NCBI GenBank assembly: GCA_964017065.1
Contig: OZ024792.1
Span: 5,141,754-5,205,753, forward strand
From: Haliclona indistincta
Lineage: Eukaryota > Porifera > Demospongiae > Haplosclerida > Chalinidae
Direction: 5' to 3'
Length of the DNA stretch: 64,000 bases
A model generated the notes under the pieces. It made no database searches. It saw nothing but the letters and a program-made list of their open reading frames with translations, and was not told the DNA's origin. Shown here one piece after another: positions 1-19,733 of this stretch. Made by a program: the position numbers and the translations under genes. The first letter of the stretch is position 1, and each line of letters starts with the position of its first letter.

Positions 1-152
1 TTGCACAGTTGGGGTGATGCTAATTAACGATCACTAGTTTGCAAGATGAGGTGATATGCATTGCATCAAAAAGACAGCTGAAGATCAAAGAGAAATAGGC
101 TGCAAATACCTGTGGCTTCACACACAGTGTATGTAACAATAGTGTGAGTCAG

Positions 153-716
153 TTAGTGGACAGCAGTTTTGACCCGTGGAACTCTGGCTGTATTAGGGCG
201 CCATGACATCAGATCAGTAGGGCCTATGCCGATTCTTCTCTTGCGGTTGTCTGTTTCAATGGAGAAGTAGTAGCCACAGGTTGGTTTCATGATTGTGTTG
301 AACGGAGCGATGCTGTTATTAACACTGGCGCTAGAGGGACGAGAAGGTACTGAAACCCTCCTTTCCTGTGTTGGCAGAAATGAATAATTGTCACAAAATA
401 AATTAATTATCGTTTTGGTGCTGGTAATTAAAAAAAATCGCACCATGCAGAAGAAGCCTTTATATGCAGCTCCATACATAAACATGTATGGTACAGTGTA
501 CTTGGGTGATTTATACAAAACATTATAGCTTACCATCTGAAAACTTTTACTGAGGTGGCGTGAAAATTTTGCTACTCTCTTTGAGTGCGCTGCCGTCTCG
601 TATCCTGCTCTAGTATCTGGCCACGAACCCATCCAGTGCACAATGCTGTGCTTTCTTGCCGACACAGGCTGAAATGCGCGGTGATCAAGCATGCCGGTAT
701 TAGGCATCTTGGACAA
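153..716 (-). CDS. Unrecognised small basic protein, 131 aa, two exons
   Basis: Reading the minus strand, exon 1 is 716-534 and exon 2 is 365-153. The intron (533-366) starts GTAAGC, ends CAACACAG and is phase 0. The joined product is 131 residues, rich in Arg, Ser and Pro, with no signal peptide or membrane segment. Short Pro/Trp/Arg motifs such as HWMGSWPDTRAGYE near the N-terminus and a C-terminal GIGPTDLMSWRPNTARVP recall small microtubule-inner proteins of cilia, but I cannot name a family. It is head-to-head with GSKIP, with start codons 137 bp apart. The unspliced frame also stays open across the intron (187 codons), so intron retention cannot be excluded. Confidence 0.5.
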   Translation of the reverse strand: MSKMPNTGMLDHRAFQPVSARKHSIVHWMGSWPDTRAGYETAAHSKRVAKFSRHLSKSFQMVSYNVLYKSPKYTVPYMFMYGAAYKGFFCMVRFFLITSTKTIINLFCDNYSFLPTQERRVSVPSRPSSASVNNSIAPFNTIMKPTCGYYFSIETDNRKRRIGIGPTDLMSWRPNTARVPRVKTAVH

Positions 717-852
717 TCTCCTCTCTCTCGCTGAAAGAAAGTATCTTCACTAATGCAGCAGGCTCTGATCACTACGAGCTAAGCGTGCAGGTATCCCATT
801 TTCGGACAAAAATTCATAACCAGCCACGCCTATTTTCTTTCCGTACAAGGCT

Positions 853-1336
853 ATGGAATGCATAATGGAGGAACCAATCGATTTCATTGCTGAAGCTAAA
901 GCGGCACTGTCCGATGTATCCTTTGCACTTCAATATGGAGAACTGTCAAAAACTTTACCCAGTGACAGTACTGTCGCCCATATAAACTTAACAACGAGAG
1001 AGAACGATCATTTTTGCGTGAAGCTGAACTCTTGTGGTTTTCAGGTAATAATAATGATAATCACAACATTATTTCTGCTCTTAAAAAGTTTCCAATAAAA
1101 TGAGCAATGAATGTGCAAGTGCATTATTACAGCATCACTTTTGTTGCAGGAAGAAATGATTATCTACTTTGTCTGTCTAGATTGTCGCCAATGCTCACGA
1201 CAAGACTGATGGTGCGTGCAATGAGCCTGTATTTGAAACAGTGTATGCATTGATGGAGCACATCAGCCTCTCCTACACAAACCAGTTTGCATCTCAACTC
1301 GCTAGCAAGTTAGAGAGTTTATCAAGTGAACAATAA
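853..1336 (+). CDS. GSKIP: GSK3B-interacting protein (GSKIP) homologue, 115 aa
   Basis: Exons are 853-1044 and 1181-1336; the phase-0 intron has donor GTAATA and acceptor TCTGTCTAG. The product matches the whole GSKIP domain: an acidic N-terminal helix (FIAEAKAALSDVSFAL), the strand VAHINLTTRENDHFCVKL, and after the intron VFETVYALMEHISLSYTNQF, ending in a short helix. In vertebrates GSKIP binds GSK3-beta and the regulatory subunit of protein kinase A in the cytosol. The length is shorter than the 139-residue human protein because the disordered N-terminus is reduced. A nearer acceptor at 1149 would put an early stop in frame. A poly(A) signal-like AATAAA lies about 50 bp past the stop. Confidence 0.85.
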
Positions 1337-1883
1337 TACAATAATACTACGTGTACAACGAATTCAGTCCATTCATACATGAACCAATAAATAATTTTCT
1401 ATCACATTTTGAATCCTTCTTGGGGCTAACTCGTCTAGGTGAGACAGCAAACGCTTCTATCTGGTGAGAACATCTTTATGTCGATAGGTCAGATCAACGA
1501 AACTCGGATCCTTGGAAATTATGCTCCTGTTAATAAAGCAGTTCAAAAGCAGCTTTTACTGTATCAGCTGACAAACCTGGCTGCATATGGCTCCTGTTGT
1601 CTCAGTGTATGTACTGGGTTGTGTACTGGATGGTAACCATGTACACGGGTACTCTTAGTGAATCCACTAGACTTTACTGGATGGACATATGGTATATCAG
1701 CTAACTGCTGCCTCCGATCATTGAAACTGGAGATGAGAAAAATGTATAGAAAGTGGGTTAAAAATAACATTACTTGGCTGTGTAGTGGGTTGGTTGGTTT
1801 CCAGTACTTTTAGTACCAACATAGGGTGGATAATTTTCTGCAAAACCACTGAGCTCCTACAAGATATTATTATTGTGAAATTG
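1337..1883. other. Intergenic stretch between GSKIP and the SAXO4-like gene
   Basis: Convergent gene ends flank this interval. I see an AATAAA near 1386 that suits GSKIP polyadenylation, and low-complexity AT-rich sequence. Short open frames here (for example 1439-1636) show no family resemblance and no plausible splice context. Confidence 0.5.
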
Positions 1884-2951
1884 TTATTTTTGTAAAAAAA
1901 TTAATGATTTTGGATGCACCTTGTTGCCTACTGCAGTGTGTGGCGTGTTAGTGTGGTGATGCTGATGTCCTCTGTAGGTAAGCTGAGTGAGTGTAGCATG
2001 CTTCTGAGGATCAGTGATACCAGTATAAGCAACAGGGTCACGCTTCTTGATGGTAGCGTGGATTTGAGTTGGAACTGGCACCTATGTATGTAGTAACATA
2101 AAGCTGTGTAAATCACATGATGCAATCCTAGATAGTACAGATCTAGTAAAGATCATGCAATGAATAGAGACAGTACCTCTTGTATTTCAACTGGCTGTGC
2201 ATTTGCTACGCACTGATTCCCCTTGATGTATCCACATGCTTCCGTTCTTCGTGCAGTTATGCAAGGCAGTGCCTCGTTACCGACCAGAAGATTGTTTCGC
2301 CGATAATCCTGTTTTGTGATGCTGTAGCCAGTGGGCCTCATTATGGCTGAGGTGGGGAAGTCTCCAGTATGGTTCTCATTAGGTCGATGAGTAATGGGCT
2401 CCACGTTGTATGCATGAGTGAATCCACTGTCCTCCTTGTTACTATGCCCACTGCCTACCAGTGGGGAGCGAAACTGCTTGTGAGGGTAGCTAGTGTTGTA
2501 TTGTGTGATATTGGATGCACGATGGTTGGACAGTGCCCGGGTGAATGGGAGATTGTGAGTGAAGCCTGAAGCTGCACCCTGCAGAGATCCTGGCAGCTGC
2601 TCATTACCAGTGAGAAGAGCTGGACGAGTGAAGTCGCGGGATGTCTGACTACCATAATTATCAGACACAAGGCGCCTGTGGAAAAACCTATGATGAGGCA
2701 CAGAAAAATTTCATGCATACTCACGCAAGCATGGGATTATCTGACTTGTCTGCTTCCTTGCTGTAGTAGACGGTAGGTCTAAAGTTAGCTGCATAACCAG
2801 TCCCTTTGTGGCGAAAAGATACCTCATGTTTTGCTTTGCGATTGTACTGCACGGAATATGTCGTTGAATACTGATCAAAGGGGTAGCTGCCTGGACCAGT
2901 GCTCGCTAAAATATGGCGCGTAGCCGGTCCAACAGATCCCTTTGCTAACAT
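1884..2951 (-). CDS. SAXO4: SAXO4/PPP1R32-like axonemal protein
   Basis: Three minus-strand exons: 2951-2725, 2675-2177 and 2081-1884, with introns of 49 and 95 bp in matching phases (2, then 0). The N-terminus contains FDQYSTTYSVQYNRK and KGTGYAANFRPTVYYS, aligning by eye with the opening of human PPP1R32 (SAXO4), which has a YATSYCTAYG stretch followed by GTGYKSNFQP. Later segments repeat Tyr-Ser-Thr and Gly-Phe-Thr motifs, typical of microtubule-stabilising axonemal repeat proteins. The likely role is in the cilium or flagellum. The start at 2951 (MLAKGSVG) was preferred over an upstream in-frame ATG at 3185 because the latter overlaps the divergent MYPT coding exon. C-terminal exon assignment is less certain than the first two. 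Confidence 0.7.
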
Positions 2952-3122
2952 TGCTAGCTGAGACTCGTGTTGATGGCGGGACCTCTTGCCGCGAGATCGA
3001 GAGCTAAGTGTGTACGTCGCTAGGCAACGGAACCCCCACTCCTCCTGACCACACCTAGTTCCGGATTCTTTATTCTGCGGCGGCGAGGGGGATAGTGGGA
3101 TCGACAGTACAGTGCCAGAGAA
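2952..3122. promoter_or_regulatory. Divergent promoter between SAXO4-like and MYPT genes
   Basis: Only 171 bp separate the two divergent start codons, so both 5' UTRs and any shared promoter must lie here. No TATA box stands out. The call rests on gene geometry. Confidence 0.45.
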
Positions 3123-10519
<7,397 letters not shown>

Positions 10520-10779
10520 CGGCAATACCAGTACATTATCTTGCTTTATTCTTCCATACAACAGACGTTACACTATTGCTATGAAGTATTCACTATCCTC
10601 TCTAATTTTTTGTTTTATTTAACAACACTTGACCAATCTGTGTCTGTCTGTGTGTATGTGTGTGGTCTGTATGTTTCACATTAGTGCCTGGTAAACCAAG
10701 TTATTATGACGAAAACGTTACACGCGAAATTGGTAGGTGTGGTTTTGGGTGCGGCTCAAAGAAACTCTAATCTGGTAGC

Positions 10780-12047
10780 ATGGGAGAAAGAAAAGTCCTA
10801 AACGTAAGTTACTAGCGAGCATAGAGCGTGTTTGATGTTTGTATAACGAACAGTGGTCACTAATAACGTTATTTTTTGCTACAGAAATACTATCCTCCGG
10901 ATTTCGATCCATCTAAACTACCCAAAGTCACAAGGGACAAGCAGTATGTGGTTCGTCTCATGGCGCCGTGCACAATGCGCTGCCTCACGTGCGGAAACTA
11001 CGTGTACAAGGGGAAAAAATTCAACGCAAGAAAGGAGACTGTTGAAAATGAAAAATATCTTGGCTTGCCGATTTTCAGGTTTTATATCCGATGTTCTCAG
11101 TGCCTCACTGAGATCACTTTTAAGGTAAATATCATCACTCCACAATCACAGACATATTGAACTAAGTCAAATTGTCACATCCCCAGAATGTTTTGATTTT
11201 TGCAATACATTATGATCGTTTGTTTGGTTGATTTTATCATGACAGACCGATCCTGAGAGTATGGACTACTTGGTAGAGAGAGGGGCCTACAGGACATTCC
11301 AGGCGGAGACCATTGCTCATAAACAAGCAGAACAAGAGCAGCAAGCAACGGAGGAGGAAGAAGCTAACAATCCTATGCTGGTGAGTGAGACACAGTGTAT
11401 GATTGGAGTGTGAGATGTCCTACACGTAGGCACTTGAAAATCGCACTAAAGAGTCGCGTCGTGAAATGGATATTTTAGACGTGCTTGAGGACATCAGAGA
11501 TGCAAATGCACAGCATGAGCATGGTAGGACAGCTATGACACTGCTTCACTAATGTGTGGTCCTCCTCCAGTGTCCTTTGATCAACTGATGGACAAGCACT
11601 TGGAGAAGGAGAGGCAAGAGGAAGCCGAGCAGGAACAAGTGGATGATGCTCTAGCAAAGTAAGAACAGCTACACAGCAGATCTCAAATGAGCAATCCATC
11701 TTTCTTTTTTCTCACAGAGCTGCTTTCAGTGCTGTTAATAAAATCAAGCGGCTCAAAGACGATAGTAGCAGTGATGAAGAGCAGCATAGCACCAAGAGAC
11801 AGTCAGAACAGGTATGTGGATCTTATGCTCAAACTTATTACACTTCGTTTGTCTCTAGGGCGGCTCTGAAGCCAAGAAACCGAAGACCGACACCAGTATT
11901 AGCAAGTCAATTTTGAAAGGGATGGTGAGAAGGAAGGGAGCAAAGGAGACAGCACCAGTGAAACAAGCAAGAACAGACTCTAGTAAATCAACAGCTAGTT
12001 CATCGCTGAGTTTGTTAGCAGGTTATGATGATGACGATTCAGATTAA
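10780..12047 (+). CDS. YJU2: Splicing factor YJU2 (CCDC94/CWC16 family), 287 aa
   Basis: Seven exons: 10780-10803, 10885-11124, 11246-11380, 11430-11523, 11571-11658, 11718-11811, 11859-12047. The first coding exon is only 24 nt (MGERKVLN). The second starts [14 protein letters not shown] and carries the conserved core, including the zinc-binding pairs MRCLTCG and RCSQCL around [12 protein letters not shown] and [10 protein letters not shown]. Glu/Gln-rich coiled coil follows, then a basic region, and the protein ends [13 protein letters not shown], like the human LGAYLDSDDS tail. YJU2 joins the activated spliceosome and promotes branching in the first catalytic step, in the nucleus. It follows MYPT on the same strand after 260 bp and is convergent with COPB1, with 87 bp between stop codons. 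Confidence 0.93.
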
Positions 12048-12134
12048 TAACTACACCACACCCTTTATAATTCAAACTCTACACCCATGTTAAACTAGTG
12101 CAATTGTATAGTCCGCAATTAGAAAATGAACTGC

Positions 12135-15100
12135 TCATTTCTTCTGACAAGCAGTGATCTTGTCTCCCATGCTAAGAGCCATGCCCTGCAAGAGAAGTCA
12201 GTGATACAATAATAACAAGAGATAGACTCCCTACCTGAGTTTTAGCTCGAATGCGCACATGACCCTGCACCTTGCTGTCCTCTTTACCAAATGGCTTCTC
12301 AATACTCACATTAGCTAGTGCGTCCTCACCAAAGATGCTCTTGGCGTACAGGTTAGCAGCCAGGAACCCACACCCGCCAGTCATTGCCTGGAACAGAACA
12401 TTGACATTTTAGGTAAGAGAATAGTGCACCAACCAACCTGCTGTGGAGTGAGGCACCTCATGTTAGTGTTCTTGAGAAGGTGTTGTAAGAATTCATCGAC
12501 GTCCGTCATGTTAGTATGTATGTTGACCTAAGAGAATGAGTTGATATTGACTACTAGTATTACCACAGGTATGGCAGAACCTTGTTTTCCCACTCAAACT
12601 CTGCCCACATCTTACGGAACTCAGAATTGGTGCAAGTTGCTGGCTGTATATAGTCCATGACGTCAATGTGTATATTGTTGAGCACCACACAGTTACGATC
12701 AGAAGTAGACCCAACAATATCGTACACTATGGATGGAAAGTGTGTCAGCAGCTGGTATTATTATGACCACACCTACCAATGTTCCCAAAGATGATTCCGT
12801 TCTCAGTGGAAGAGACCTTGATGCTAGCCTTGATGTTAGCAAAGTCATGTGGTCCAAGTGTGCAGGGGGCGGGACGCTCCACCAACCGAAGGTCGCCTGT
12901 GTGGAGTACACAACTTGTCAAGCTACGTAGTGACTACTGACCAATGGTGGCTAGCTCTAATGACAGTCCCTGGAGGGTATCTGATGTTTGGTTGACTACT
13001 AACATGTCCAGTACTATATCATATTGGTTGACATTAACATAAGCCTCTGCGTACACTGGATCAGAGAAACCAGTCAACTGAGTTACCTGCAAACAGCTTC
13101 ATGAGTGGGCAGGCACCTTGCACACCCAATGCGTACCTTGCTCAATTTTGTAGTAGTTGCTTTGGTTTTTGCAGGCCCACTTGTTGCTCCTGTGGCTTGC
13201 AATAGACTCATCTCGAACTTGTTCTCGCCTACAGAGTCACTCTGAGCCGACAGCTGGTCAAACATGATGCCATCATCTGTCTCTATTATGGACGACTTGG
13301 ACTTCTTCTAGACAGAGTAGGTAAGATATTATAATACTAAAATAAATCTCCATTCTAACCTGTCTCTCCTTGCTGGTTTCCTTGAGTTTGATAGCTGACA
13401 TGTTAGCCAGTGCCTGACCAGACTTGCTAGAAAATACACTAAGTATTGGTGAGGATCGCTCGGACAGCACACGCAGGCACACACTCAATCGTTCAACATC
13501 ATCTTCGGTCATGGGCTGGGCAATAAAAGGTCACATAGACACTGGCTGTGTGTGTGCGCAGTTGCTAACCTTCTTGGGAATCCCTGATTTTCCGAGATGG
13601 AGGATGCTCGACACAATCAACATAGCCTCGGCCATGAACATCTGTGCAGTTGTCACTGTTACTGATCTAACATCACTACAAGCACTGCTTACATTCTGAC
13701 TGCGAGCATCTTTCACCTTTTCCGCGTAACGGATAGCAATCTTGGTGAGTGTTCCAGCTATAACCCCACCAATGAAGAACGAACCATCAAGCAGATAACC
13801 ACGAAGAGGAGGCCTACAAACACATGCACACTATAGTAGAACTCCTCTGTCATCACATTGCCTTACACTGTGCTGGTTCTCTTGACTTCCACAGAACTGA
13901 ATGCACTCTGTGAGGCATAGGTGCCATCGGCTGTCACAAGACGAGATGTCTTGGGCTTGTCAGATATTTCTGAAAATCGAATATCTTGACAAGACCACAT
14001 GTATATCAATGTGCTTCTCACCACCATCTTCCGATTCTTCTCCAGCTGCCTTACGGAGCTCAGAGTCCACTATAGGAAGCTATACAGTGCATAAACACAA
14101 TCCAACAGATATAGAATAAGGAGCCTACCTCTCCCAGGGCAGCACGTATCTCAACCATCACTCGTGATATCTCCTCTATGCTACACGAGAACTCCCCGAG
14201 CATCCACATCACTGAGCGATGCACGTCAACTGACTTTATAGAACCAAACACCTCTGTCAGCCGGCCAAGAACAGCACACCGTAGATTAGGGTATCGCATG
14301 ATGGCTTCTCGTACAAAAGTCAACACAAAATCAGCAGTATGCTTGTCACCATTTGTCAAGAAATCCAACAACTGAATGAATACAAGTAGTAAAAGATAGT
14401 ATACGGATTTCAGTAAACTCACCAGAGGAACAACTGTTGGGGCAACACTTGAGAACTGTAGAGAACAGGCGTGCAGTGTCTTGACAAGACTCTGTCTGTA
14501 TTTAGACACATCCTTCTCTTCAGTCTCGCTGGGACTGCTGCTATTGGCTACCTCCTTCTTGAGCACTAGTACCACCTGCACAACCACATGGCTAATACCA
14601 TGACAGTGACAGACACTATAGCTGACCTCATCAATGTTCCTGGAGGAGACGAGGTCCATGACTAGAGTGAGGGTTTTGCGACGCACTTCAAGATCAGCAG
14701 CTGACAACACACGAACAATATCCATCACAAGATCCTATATCAACAGGAAAAATGTATCAAACAGGCATTGCTGTATGACTAACCTCAAGTACTCTCTTGT
14801 GTGAAGGGCTGTCCATGAGAGCCATGAGCCGATCCAATACAATCAGCTTCACGTTGTTGTCACTCTCTTTGACTACCAGTGATATATAGCATTGGGCAGC
14901 AGCCTATAACATGGTGGTGACCATGTGATCACAGGACACTGCTTGTTACCTTGATGGCTGTTGGCGAGGATGACAGGGTGACCAAGGTTCCAGCTGCCTC
15001 ATAACGCACAGCAGCTGAGTTGGAGTTGAGGAGGTTGTAGATGCATCGAATGAATCGTGGTCGCTCTGCTGGGTTGGAATGACACACCTATACACAAAGA

Positions 15101-16058
15101 AATGACACACATGCTTACACACTGAAGATATATCACACTTACCTTGTAGACAAGCTCCACAATCACTAGCTGCAAGATGTCATTAAACTCAGCGACCTGA
15201 TCAATACAACCAGTGAGGTACTCCAGAGCTCTCTCCTATACAAGAAGACAATGTTAGCTAAGTATCATACCATCACTATCATCTTACTCTATCTACATGA
15301 ATGAGCATCATGAATGCATTCCTCTTGCATGACGGGTCCTGTTCCTGTTCTAGGTACCCATGTACCAGCTCCGGGGCGTCAGGAATCAGCTGATCAAAGT
15401 TCCTAACACAAAATAACCGTACACTACCACCCTGCACTAATAAACACTAACTTGTATATTGTGTAGATTGCTAGCACAGCATTCCTGCGCACGTAAGCAT
15501 GTCGATGCTCTAGACAAGCCCTGATAGCAGGCATGAGAGGTTCCAGCAGTTCCGGCTCTCTCAACTTGCACAGAAAACGAAGGGTTGACCCACGAATGAA
15601 CTCGTTAGGATGCTGCAGGTCCTAGAGAGAATGGTACAGTAATTCAATTTTATTATTGTAGTGTTGCAGTGATCGACTAACTTTGCGATAAGCATCGCAT
15701 ACGAGAATCATCTCGTGAAGCAGCTTTCCATCTCCCGAGGTCTTCGGCCAAATTTCCCAAAATATCAGTAGCAGTTTCTTGAGAGTGTGGTCATTGGAGG
15801 GAAGAACAAAACGAATGATAGTCATGAGTAAGCTGGGTAGCCTCTCGCCATTTAGAACCATTCGAATAATATTCTTCAGTGTTTCTGCCTTCACTCGGTT
15901 GTCACCGTGCTCTAAAAATAAGGGATGACTAAAAATTTACAAAATTTTACTTTACTCTACCAACCCAGATCGTTCTTCAGCTGTTGTTCACTCAATGTCT
16001 CCAGGTCATAGCTGGCAGTGAGTAATGTATAGCATGGTTGCTCCGCAAAAGTGCTCAT
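12135..16058 (-). CDS. COPB1: Coatomer subunit beta (COPB1), 949 aa
   Basis: Twenty-two minus-strand exons (high to low): 16058-15965, 15911-15682, 15621-15452, 15402-15288, 15235-15143, 15087-14950, 14903-14784, 14734-14627, 14575-14423, 14371-14129, 14079-14022, 13969-13867, 13813-13693, 13641-13570, 13515-13360, 13307-13137, 13086-12942, 12896-12777, 12726-12581, 12527-12438, 12387-12235, 12185-12135. The sum is exactly 950 codons against 953 residues in human. N-terminal HEAT-like repeats contain [20 protein letters not shown] and [14 protein letters not shown]. The C-terminal appendage contains [16 protein letters not shown], and the end is MALSMGDKI. The subunit is part of the F-subcomplex of COPI, coating Golgi-to-ER vesicles. 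It is head-to-head with NDUFB8, with starts 179 bp apart. Confidence 0.95.
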
Positions 16059-16236
16059 AGCTCCAGTTGGCGCCCCTACTGTGTTTCAATGGAGGACAAT
16101 GCTCGGGACAATGACACTCGTGGTCTGGATATTCTAATTTAGCGTTTTACGGCATGTTTTGTTTCTAAATGAGCGCATAAAGCTGAAAAGGTGTGGTCTA
16201 GTGTCTGGAATATCTCAGAAAGCTGTGTGCTTTACC

Positions 16237-17071
16237 ATGGCAGCGGCAGCGCTTAGAGCTAGCCTCAGGTTCAGGCAAATACTAGTCCAACAGCCAGTAA
16301 AATCATGGAAGAAGTGTTCAAAATGGACACAAGGTAGCATGACTATCTACTTACCGTATAGATTTGTTTTGAACTCTCCTCTATATATATGCAGTTTGTA
16401 GCATCAGTACTTCTAGTCATACAGCTAAAGAGAAAGAAATAGATCCTGGATTGCGCCTTGGAGATTATCCAGTGCTCCCTAGAATATCACATCAAGTACT
16501 GCCTCCCACAGGTTGGGAGGATAACCAAGAGAGAAGAAACAGAGAGACGCCCGTGAGCTGAAATCATTGACAATGAATGAGTCACCACATGGTGTGTTTC
16601 TGTAGGTGCACGAAGATTATGATGCTCTCAGTGTCTGGATGTATGATGAGGTAGAGGCTAATGGCAAGTACACACTATTGCAGACATTTGGTCAACTGTC
16701 TGCAATGCTATCATTGTTGGGTGGATTCATCTATCTATCATACCTATATGATGCGCCATCAAGAGACCCAGCTGTAAGAACACAATTTTTGAGCCCATGT
16801 AACTATTTCCATATTATGCTGTTTGTTTGGTCTTTAAAATTTCTATGCTGTGTGTAAAATTTGAGATCAGAAGACTGGTAGAATTTAGCATCATCTGGAC
16901 ATGCACTATAGATGTGTTCATTCACTCAATCTCTTCTTTTCTTCTCAGGCACCACGTCATTTTCCTTTTGATAACCTCTACCTGGAGAGAGGTGGTGATC
17001 CCAATAAAGCACCATCGGAAAAAGATCTGAAGGCAAAAGTTCAAATGTCGTATGGCGAAACCAGCTGTTAA
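16237..17071 (+). CDS. NDUFB8: NADH dehydrogenase 1 beta subcomplex subunit 8 (NDUFB8), 171 aa
   Basis: Exons 16237-16333, 16425-16552, 16606-16773 and 16949-17071. The N-terminus (MAAAALRASLRFRQIL) looks like a mitochondrial presequence. GLRLGDYPVLP aligns with the conserved GDYPKLP of NDUFB8, one membrane helix is visible (SAMLSLLGGFIYLSYLY), and the end carries DNLYLERGGDPNKAP, which matches the human DPS/LYLERGG signature. It is an accessory subunit of respiratory complex I in the inner mitochondrial membrane. The exon 2 acceptor was chosen at CATACAG because the two earlier AGs lead to a stop within 15 codons. Confidence 0.9.
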
Positions 17072-17479
17072 CATAGAACATATTGTAGGACCAATAGCGT
17101 AGCAGCGAGATACTATACCTACCTTGCATTACGTGAGATATCAAAATTAACAATTGTTATGAAACTAAAGATGATGTTTTGATAATACAGTGAAAAATAA
17201 TGTTAAAATTTCAACAAACGCGATACAGTTTGTGACCTAAAATGAAAAGCTTTAATTAAGCAAACATGTGAGGAAGACAGGGCATGAACAAAAATGATTA
17301 AGTGCAGGAACATGATGGAAAGAAAAGTAACCGAGATCCAGACATCAAATGAGAGGATGAGTGAATGATAACGGATCACACATACAGACACATGCATCGG
17401 AAATGCTCATTATAAAGAAACACAAACCGTCTAAAATTTACTCTTAGTGATAATGTATAATTACAATAGTACTCGATTG
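17072..17479. other. Intergenic stretch between convergent NDUFB8 and Ras genes
   Basis: About 400 bp of AT-rich sequence with no coding signal, presumably the two 3' UTRs. Confidence 0.5.
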
Positions 17480-19076
17480 TTAGAGGATCGTACAGCTCTT
17501 CCCCTTCTTGGCTTTCTTTGATGGTCCGGGCTTCTGGTATCGTCTAATGGCTCGTACCAAGTCATGAAAAGCTTTGTCCACATGTACTCTGTGTTTTGCG
17601 CTGGTCTCAACATACACAATCTGCAAAAAAAAACATAAAAGAACTGGTGGTTTCATGACATAAAAAATCATTGCAGAGGGTAATTTCTTGTGGCTGATTC
17701 TAAATAATTATTTTTATAGTGAAAGTGTAACAATTTCTACTAAATTATGCATCCACATAGTATACAGCACTGACAGTGATCACAACGTGTTATTAGTGAT
17801 GGCACCTCAAGTTTGCATACATACATAAGAATAACAACATTACAGTCAGGAACACAGCAAACACACACATACACACACAACACTCAGCAAAGAAAGAGAG
17901 TGATTTGTATGTATAGCCAATGGTTATGCATATCTATGGTATGGTCTAATAGCTACTGTAGTATTTGAGTACATGCATAGGGCTTGCACTGACCTTTAAC
18001 TGCTTAGCCAACTCCTCTCCTTCTTGATATGTGACCTATAGGAGGAGGAGTGTCTAACAATGCTACCATTGAATAATGACTGACCACTCTCTCACTCTCC
18101 AGATCAGCCTTGTTAGCAACCAGCACCATAGGGAACTCACTCCTGTAGAAGATTGTGCATAGTCACGGTAAGCAAGGTACCACACACACACACACACACA
18201 CACACGTGTGCACACAGTCACAGACGTTCACAGACACAAGAAATTATCATCACTTCTTATTAAAATTAACAACTTGTACAGCAACACAACATATGCTAGA
18301 ACTTACTTGTCTTTAACTCTGAGAATCTGACGATGGAATTTCGGTATTTCATCAAAACTGTTCCTGTCAATGATCGAATACACCAGCAAGAATCCCTCTC
18401 CAGTGTGCATGTACTGTTCCCGCATGGCGCTGAACTCCTGAGAGAGAGGAGAGGAAGATGTGACATAAACTCAACACAGGGTACACTTACTTCTTGACCA
18501 GCAGTATCCAGAACTGTTGAAAGAATTAGACAAAAAATAATACATTTGCAACACACAGAGAACATGCATACTAGCCAATCAGCGAGACGCCTAATAAACT
18601 AACTGTGATGTCTATGTCAAGCCAAACTGATAATTTACACATTGGCAGCAACCAACACTAAATACAACCACTATGAAGTTAACAAGAGTTGATTGGGCTC
18701 ACACAGAGTAGCACTATCTCACACATAAGTCACTTCCTGCACTACCAAATACCACACCCACTGTCTAATTCAGCCATCTTATCAACAGGGAGGGACATGG
18801 ACCCATCTTTCATGCACTTGTCTCTACAGTACACACTCACTGTCTAGAACAGCCACTTCATCATCAATAACACACTGTTTTCGATAGGAGTCTTCAATAG
18901 TAGGGTCATACTCTTCTACAAAATGACTCTACAGCAACAAACACCGAGTATAAATCACTCTCCAATAGCTATGATTCACAAACCTGTATGAACTGGATGG
19001 TGAGGGCACTCTTGCCCACACCTCCTCCACCAACTACCACCAGTTTGTACTCGGTAAGGTCCTTGTTTCCCGCCAT
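17480..19076 (-). CDS. R-Ras/M-Ras-like small GTPase, 191 aa
   Basis: Seven minus-strand exons: 19076-18984, 18928-18841, 18513-18491, 18437-18307, 18142-18085, 18035-17994, 17620-17480. Nucleotide-binding motifs are all present: P-loop GGGGVGKS, effector loop YDPTIEDSY, switch [21 protein letters not shown] and ETSAK. The tail is polybasic (KKAKKGK) and ends CTIL, a CAAX box whose final Leu predicts geranylgeranylation and plasma-membrane attachment. Effector loop and [14 protein letters not shown] segments resemble R-Ras and M-Ras more than K-Ras or Rap, but assignment to one subfamily needs a tree. The third exon is only 23 nt. Confidence 0.9.
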
Positions 19077-19733
19077 TGATTCTAGTAGGTCACACACGCA
19101 GTAACTAAGCACCACACAGCAAATATTTACTCACCGGGTAATTTCTAAAGTCTAGAGATAACGAAAGGGGTGGCCAACACACTGACAGAAGAAACTTGAC
19201 AAGGTCGATCGGTAATACACAGTACACACGCACACTCACGATATAATGATGCCCGGCTATTTATGGCACCGATTTGTTACTAAATTTAGCAACATGCCCT
19301 GCGGCTTCTGCAAAGGAAATGAGATAAACATACATTATAAATGATAGTAGTAGCCGGGTTGGCTGCAGTGAACAGAAGCATGTTCACTACAGCAGTCTGT
19401 TTGGCAGCCATGCTTACATGAATGCTAGCACTGAGATGAGTTGAACAAGAAAAATTTTGTGGAAACAGTTGTGTTGTTCTAATTATGAGTAAAATGCAAT
19501 GCAGCACAAAAGAAACTTAACAAGTAATTATTAATTGCTCAAAAATATTTATAGTTCAGTTGGTACATGTAGCCTTGAACATAGATTTTACAGTACGGGA
19601 TTATCGGATAAGAAACTAAAATTCTATGCCTTGCTTGAACAAGACTTGATGGAGCCGGACGGAAACCACGTGTTATTAAAAACCACGCCTCTATAATTGA
19701 ACTAGGCGTGAATATTAATAACCAGTATTTAAT
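19077..19733. other. Divergent intergenic region between the Ras gene and MON1
   Basis: 657 bp with a likely 5' UTR for the Ras gene just above 19076 (a splice-like GTGAGTAAATATT pattern near 19130 suggests a noncoding first exon). No ORF here resembles a protein. Confidence 0.4.
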
